A stretch of DNA of 9,175 bases from positions 1-9,175 of the forward strand of contig CAIWKU010000524.1 in assembly GCA_903913355.1 (NCBI GenBank). Reading direction: 5' to 3'. The notes beneath the pieces are model-generated. The model searched no databases and was not told the origin of the DNA. It worked only from the letters and a program-made list of their open reading frames with translations. The stretch comes from an uncultured Bacteroidota bacterium. GTDB taxonomy: Bacteria > Bacteroidota > Bacteroidia > Chitinophagales > Chitinophagaceae. Below, one piece after another: positions 6,471 through 9,175 of this stretch. A program made the position numbers and the translations under genes. Within the stretch, counting starts at the first letter, position 1; every line of letters starts with the position of its first letter.

Positions 6471-7817
6471 TTAATATTCTGGGTTTACGCCTACATAATT
6501 TAATGGGGTAATGGCTTTCAACTCTTTTTTAATTGCGGCACTCACTTTCAGTTTTGTAATAAAATCGTGAATAGCTTTTTTATCTATTGTATGATTGCCC
6601 CTTGTCAGGTCCTTAAGCGCCTCATATGGATTAGGATATTTTTCCCTGCGTAAAATGGTTTGAATAGCTTCTGCCACCACAGCCCAGTTTTTATCAAGAT
6701 CTTCTTTTATCTTTCCCTCATTTAACACCAGCTTACCTAGGCCTTTTTCCAATGATTTAAAAGCAATCACAATATGTGCCATGGGCACACCAATATTGCG
6801 TAATACGGTAGAATCGGTAAGATCACGTTGAAGCCGGCTGGTTGGTAGTTTTGCAGATAAATGCTCCAATAATGCATTGGCCATACCCAGGTTACCTTCT
6901 GCATTTTCAAAATCGATCGGATTTACTTTATGTGGCATGGCAGAGGAACCTACTTCCCCCTGTTTTGTTTTTTGTTTAAAATAATCCATACTGATATACG
7001 TCCAGATATCCCTGCAGAGGTCAATCAATATGGTATTGATCCGTTTGATGGCATCAAAATGAGCGGCCAGGTTATCATAATGCTCTATCTGAGTCGTAAA
7101 CTGCATTCTTTGTAAACCTAAAATCCCTTCCACAAATTCATTACCCAGACTTACCCAATTCTTTTTAGGATAAGCTACCTGGTGGGCATTAAAATTACCC
7201 GTGGCCCCGCCAAATTTGGCTGAGTAAGGTATGCTGGAGAAGAGCTCAATCTGGTTATGTAATCTTTCAACAAAAACCATGATCTCCTTCCCCAAACGTG
7301 TTGGAGAAGCTGGTTGGCCATGAGTTCTTGCCAGCAAAGGAATATTTTTCCAGTTAGTGGCCAGTTGAAATAAATGATTCTGCAAATTGATCACTGATGG
7401 CAGATATTCATGCTCCATGCAATGTTTCCAACTCAATGGAATAGACGTATTGTTAATATCCTGTGAGGTGAGTCCAAAATGAACCCATTCCTTTAGCTCA
7501 GGTATCCCTGCTTTATCCAGTTGCTCTTTTAAAAAATATTCAACCGCTTTTACATCATGATTAGTAATCGCTTCTATTTGTTTGATCTGTTGGGCATCTA
7601 CAATGCTGAAATCTTCGAGTAATTTTCTAAGAAATACCCTGGACTTTGGACTTATCTTGAAAAACTTATGATCGGCCAGAAAGAAAAAATATTCCAACTC
7701 AACCCAAACACGGTACTTAATTAACGCATATTCTGAGAAATATTCATCCAGGTGGTTAACCTGTTTCCGGTATCTGCCATCAATAGGGGAGATGGCAGTA
7801 AGTGGGGTGAGCTCCAT
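6471..7817 (-). CDS. purB: Adenylosuccinate lyase
   Basis: PurB performs two fumarate-releasing steps of purine synthesis: SAICAR to AICAR, and adenylosuccinate to AMP. The 448 residues match the longer PurB type found in E. coli (456 residues). The N-terminus has LTAISPIDGRYR at 6-17. TSQDINNTS at 117-125 and ARTHGQPASPTRLGKE at 163-178 follow, with H166 the likely catalytic histidine. The fumarase/aspartase superfamily signature GSSAMPHKVNPIDFENAEGN is at 290-309, holding the mobile-loop serine (S291 or S292). The C-terminal helical part is complete, ending YVGVNPEY. The start ATG gives the expected N-terminus and is preceded by a very AT-rich leader without Shine-Dalgarno. No clear promoter box is seen. 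It stands alone on its strand, with no other purine gene beside it. Confidence 0.97.
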   Translation of the reverse strand: MELTPLTAISPIDGRYRKQVNHLDEYFSEYALIKYRVWVELEYFFFLADHKFFKISPKSRVFLRKLLEDFSIVDAQQIKQIEAITNHDVKAVEYFLKEQLDKAGIPELKEWVHFGLTSQDINNTSIPLSWKHCMEHEYLPSVINLQNHLFQLATNWKNIPLLARTHGQPASPTRLGKEIMVFVERLHNQIELFSSIPYSAKFGGATGNFNAHQVAYPKKNWVSLGNEFVEGILGLQRMQFTTQIEHYDNLAAHFDAIKRINTILIDLCRDIWTYISMDYFKQKTKQGEVGSSAMPHKVNPIDFENAEGNLGMANALLEHLSAKLPTSRLQRDLTDSTVLRNIGVPMAHIVIAFKSLEKGLGKLVLNEGKIKEDLDKNWAVVAEAIQTILRREKYPNPYEALKDLTRGNHTIDKKAIHDFITKLKVSAAIKKELKAITPLNYVGVNPEY

Positions 7818-7820
7818 GGG

Positions 7821-7841
7821 TAATTAATAATTAGTAATTAA
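7821..7841. repeat. Three tandem 7-bp units (TAATTAA/G) in the purB leader
   Basis: TAATTAA, TAATTAG and TAATTAA follow each other without gaps, then the sequence continues TAAAA. The array begins 4 bases from the purB start codon, in its 5' untranslated region. Short AT heptamer arrays of this kind can change copy number by slippage; here the array covers the likely ribosome-entry region of purB. Confidence 0.6.
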
Positions 7842-8676
7842 TAAAAGTTCTTAAGGCTTTAAATGCAACGATTATTTCTTTTGTCATTTAATAAAAACGA
7901 ATTCTTATGTATAACATAAAGACGGTGATGATGATTCCGATGTCAATCTTGATATCATTTCCTCTTGGGTTAACAAAATTTTCAGATCCCATTAATCACA
8001 AATTTGAGAAAAAGACCGGCCATTTTTTGAGAAATTTTTTCATTCGGCTGCTTTATAAACAGTTTATGAGTTTGAAAAATATACCCTATGGTACAATTTT
8101 TTGTAAAAAAACTCATTTCTATAAATTTTGGGCGCAATTTCAATTTTCAGGTAATTGGTTTTGCAGGAAGTTGAGTTGCTTAAATTACATCCATAGGCCA
8201 TTGTGGTTCTTTTAATAAAACTAATTTCCAGTCTAAAAACTAGTACTTTATTCAAAAATCGGTCATATCGGGTGCTCTGGAATAAGACTGCAAATTTCTC
8301 TTTCAATATTTTTTCAAAGGCTACATATATAGCAAGTTATATATTATTATATTTTATAAACTTTAATAATATATAAGTAGTTTTCGCAAAGAATCCAATA
8401 ATTGCTTAAATATTTCTGCTTCTTGAGGTACCCACAAATCTTAAATAGCAAAATTAGCTAGATAAAGTAATGTTACGTGAAAACTGGATGTTTACCAAGA
8501 CCAGCGTCATTAACTTTTGAACTATGAATAATTTATTATAACATTCACTATTTATCGAATCATCTTTATTATAAGGAAGAAGGCTCAGTAACTCTAGTTT
8601 TTTGGGAAGTTCTAAAGTGATAACACATGACAGAAATATCTAACGAAAAGAGAGAAATATAAGTTAAATTAAATAA
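7842..8676. other. AT-rich region without a convincing gene
   Basis: About 830 bases separate the purB leader from the next gene. Base composition is visibly more AT-rich than in the flanking genes, most strongly after 8280. A 102-codon plus-strand frame at 7907-8215 and an overlapping 80-codon minus-strand frame at 8064-8306 exist, but both are rich in Phe, Lys, Ile and Asn, show no domain or signal and match no family I know. I see no tRNA, no insertion-sequence ends that I can name and no strong terminator. The region does contain a 13-bp AT inverted repeat (8337-8376) and a pair of looser inverted repeats (8014-8030 and 8252-8264). It could be a decayed gene, remnant mobile DNA or non-coding spacer. 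Confidence 0.5.
8337..8376. repeat. Perfect 13-bp AT-only inverted repeat
   Basis: TTATATATTATTA at 8337-8349 is the exact reverse complement of 8364-8376, with a 14-base spacer. The right arm is followed by GTAG, which can also pair with CTAC at 8321-8324, and CTACATATATA there is a near match to the arm's own complement. The stem has no G-C pairs and no adjacent T-run, so it is not a standard terminator. Confidence 0.6.
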
Positions 8677-9129
8677 TCAATATTTAGGTATTTGAACACC
8701 TCTTACCTTGTTTATATTATCTAACCATACAAGTTTATCTGTAGTAAGTGTTACAATGGTTACACTATTGGAATAACCAGAGCCACTGGTTATTAATGTT
8801 GTCGAATCTGAACTCATTGACCAATTCCCCTGACGCCAATTGCCGTTTGTCATAATCTCATCAAAAGTGCCATCTCTATAAAATTTTAGTCTTTCGTTTG
8901 ACCAGTTGGTAAGATTATTGGTGCCAATTCTGGCATATGAAACTGACTGATTCGTTAACCCCCAGTTATTTATCACACTATCATAAATAAAGACATTTTT
9001 TGTCATTAAATCAAGTTTCGTAGCAACTTGTACAGTAGTGGTTGTAGGCGTATCCTTTTTGCAATTAGCAAACGAAATAATCAGGAAAAAACAAATCAAA
9101 AAGGAGGTTATATTTAAAGGCTTCTTCAT
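8677..9129 (-). CDS. Lipoprotein with possible lipocalin-like domain
   Basis: The 150-residue protein begins MKKPLN, has a hydrophobic core at about 8-20 and a lipobox-like FANC with Cys23, followed by KKD and a Thr-rich linker (TPTTTTVQ). This is the usual form of Bacteroidota lipoproteins placed at the outer membrane or periplasmic face. The mature part reads as beta strands: LKFYRDGTFDEIM at 81-93, GNWSMSSDSTTLITSG at 101-116 and VTIVTLTTDKLVWLD at 123-137. The pattern (F/Y)xxDGT followed by GxWS(M/L)SxDxTTL and then xxLTxDKLVW resembles the lipocalin-like domain common in this phylum. That match is by eye and uncertain. It stands alone on its strand, with the AT-rich gap after it; only 46 bases of its upstream region are in the window, and I find no exact promoter box there. 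Confidence 0.8.
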   Translation of the reverse strand: MKKPLNITSFLICFFLIISFANCKKDTPTTTTVQVATKLDLMTKNVFIYDSVINNWGLTNQSVSYARIGTNNLTNWSNERLKFYRDGTFDEIMTNGNWRQGNWSMSSDSTTLITSGSGYSNSVTIVTLTTDKLVWLDNINKVRGVQIPKY

Positions 9130-9175
9130 AATACTTTTTGTTTAGGATGAAATTTTATAATAAAAATTATAGTAA

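Noticed and set aside
7907..8215. 102-codon plus-strand frame starting MYNIKTVMM
   Set aside because: No domain or convincing signal peptide, residue use simply reflects the T/A-rich DNA, no promoter or ribosome site is clear, and an overlapping minus-strand frame is equally plausible. Kept only as part of the gap description.
8064..8306. 80-codon minus-strand frame starting MKEKFAVLF
   Set aside because: No recognisable family or motif; overlaps the plus-strand frame above and lies in low-complexity AT-rich DNA.
1..9175. CRISPR array, tRNA, rRNA or toxin-antitoxin module
   Set aside because: No spaced direct repeats, no tRNA-like TTCGANTC arm with matching stem, no rRNA-like stretch and no small gene pair with toxin or antitoxin features was seen.

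Overview
The window looks like ordinary chromosomal DNA from a member of the Bacteroidota, probably close to the Chitinophagaceae. The evidence is moderate: several genes are preceded by TAnnTTTG-like -7 boxes rather than sigma70 boxes; start codons follow A/T-rich leaders with no clear Shine-Dalgarno sequence; ValS carries the GTDHASIATE variant; and an exonuclease/GIY-YIG fusion is present. The genus is inferred from these traits, not proven.

Layout: the left edge holds the first 449 codons of valyl-tRNA synthetase on the minus strand, cut by the window edge. Upstream of it, on the same strand, are a small cysteine-rich lipoprotein gene with a recognisable promoter and a probable 41-residue single-pass membrane protein. 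The plus strand then carries three genes: a DEDDh exonuclease fused to a GIY-YIG nuclease domain, the transcription accessory protein Tex, and an exported DsrE-like protein. The DsrE-like gene converges with purB (adenylosuccinate lyase, minus strand) across only 16 bases. The right end is an AT-rich stretch of about 860 bases with no convincing gene, followed by a minus-strand lipoprotein that has a possible lipocalin-like beta-sheet domain.

The core genes (valS, tex, purB, the nuclease) serve translation, transcription, purine synthesis and DNA maintenance. Nothing indicates that they form one pathway or a single operon. The exported genes (two lipoproteins, the DsrE-like protein and the small membrane protein) are envelope proteins of unknown role.

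I found no CRISPR array, tRNA, rRNA, intact insertion sequence, toxin-antitoxin pair or recognisable defence system. The least explained parts are the cysteine-rich lipoprotein with repeats upstream of its promoter, the small membrane protein, the heptamer repeat in the purB leader, and the AT-rich gap with its 13-bp inverted repeat. None of these amounts to a clearly new system.
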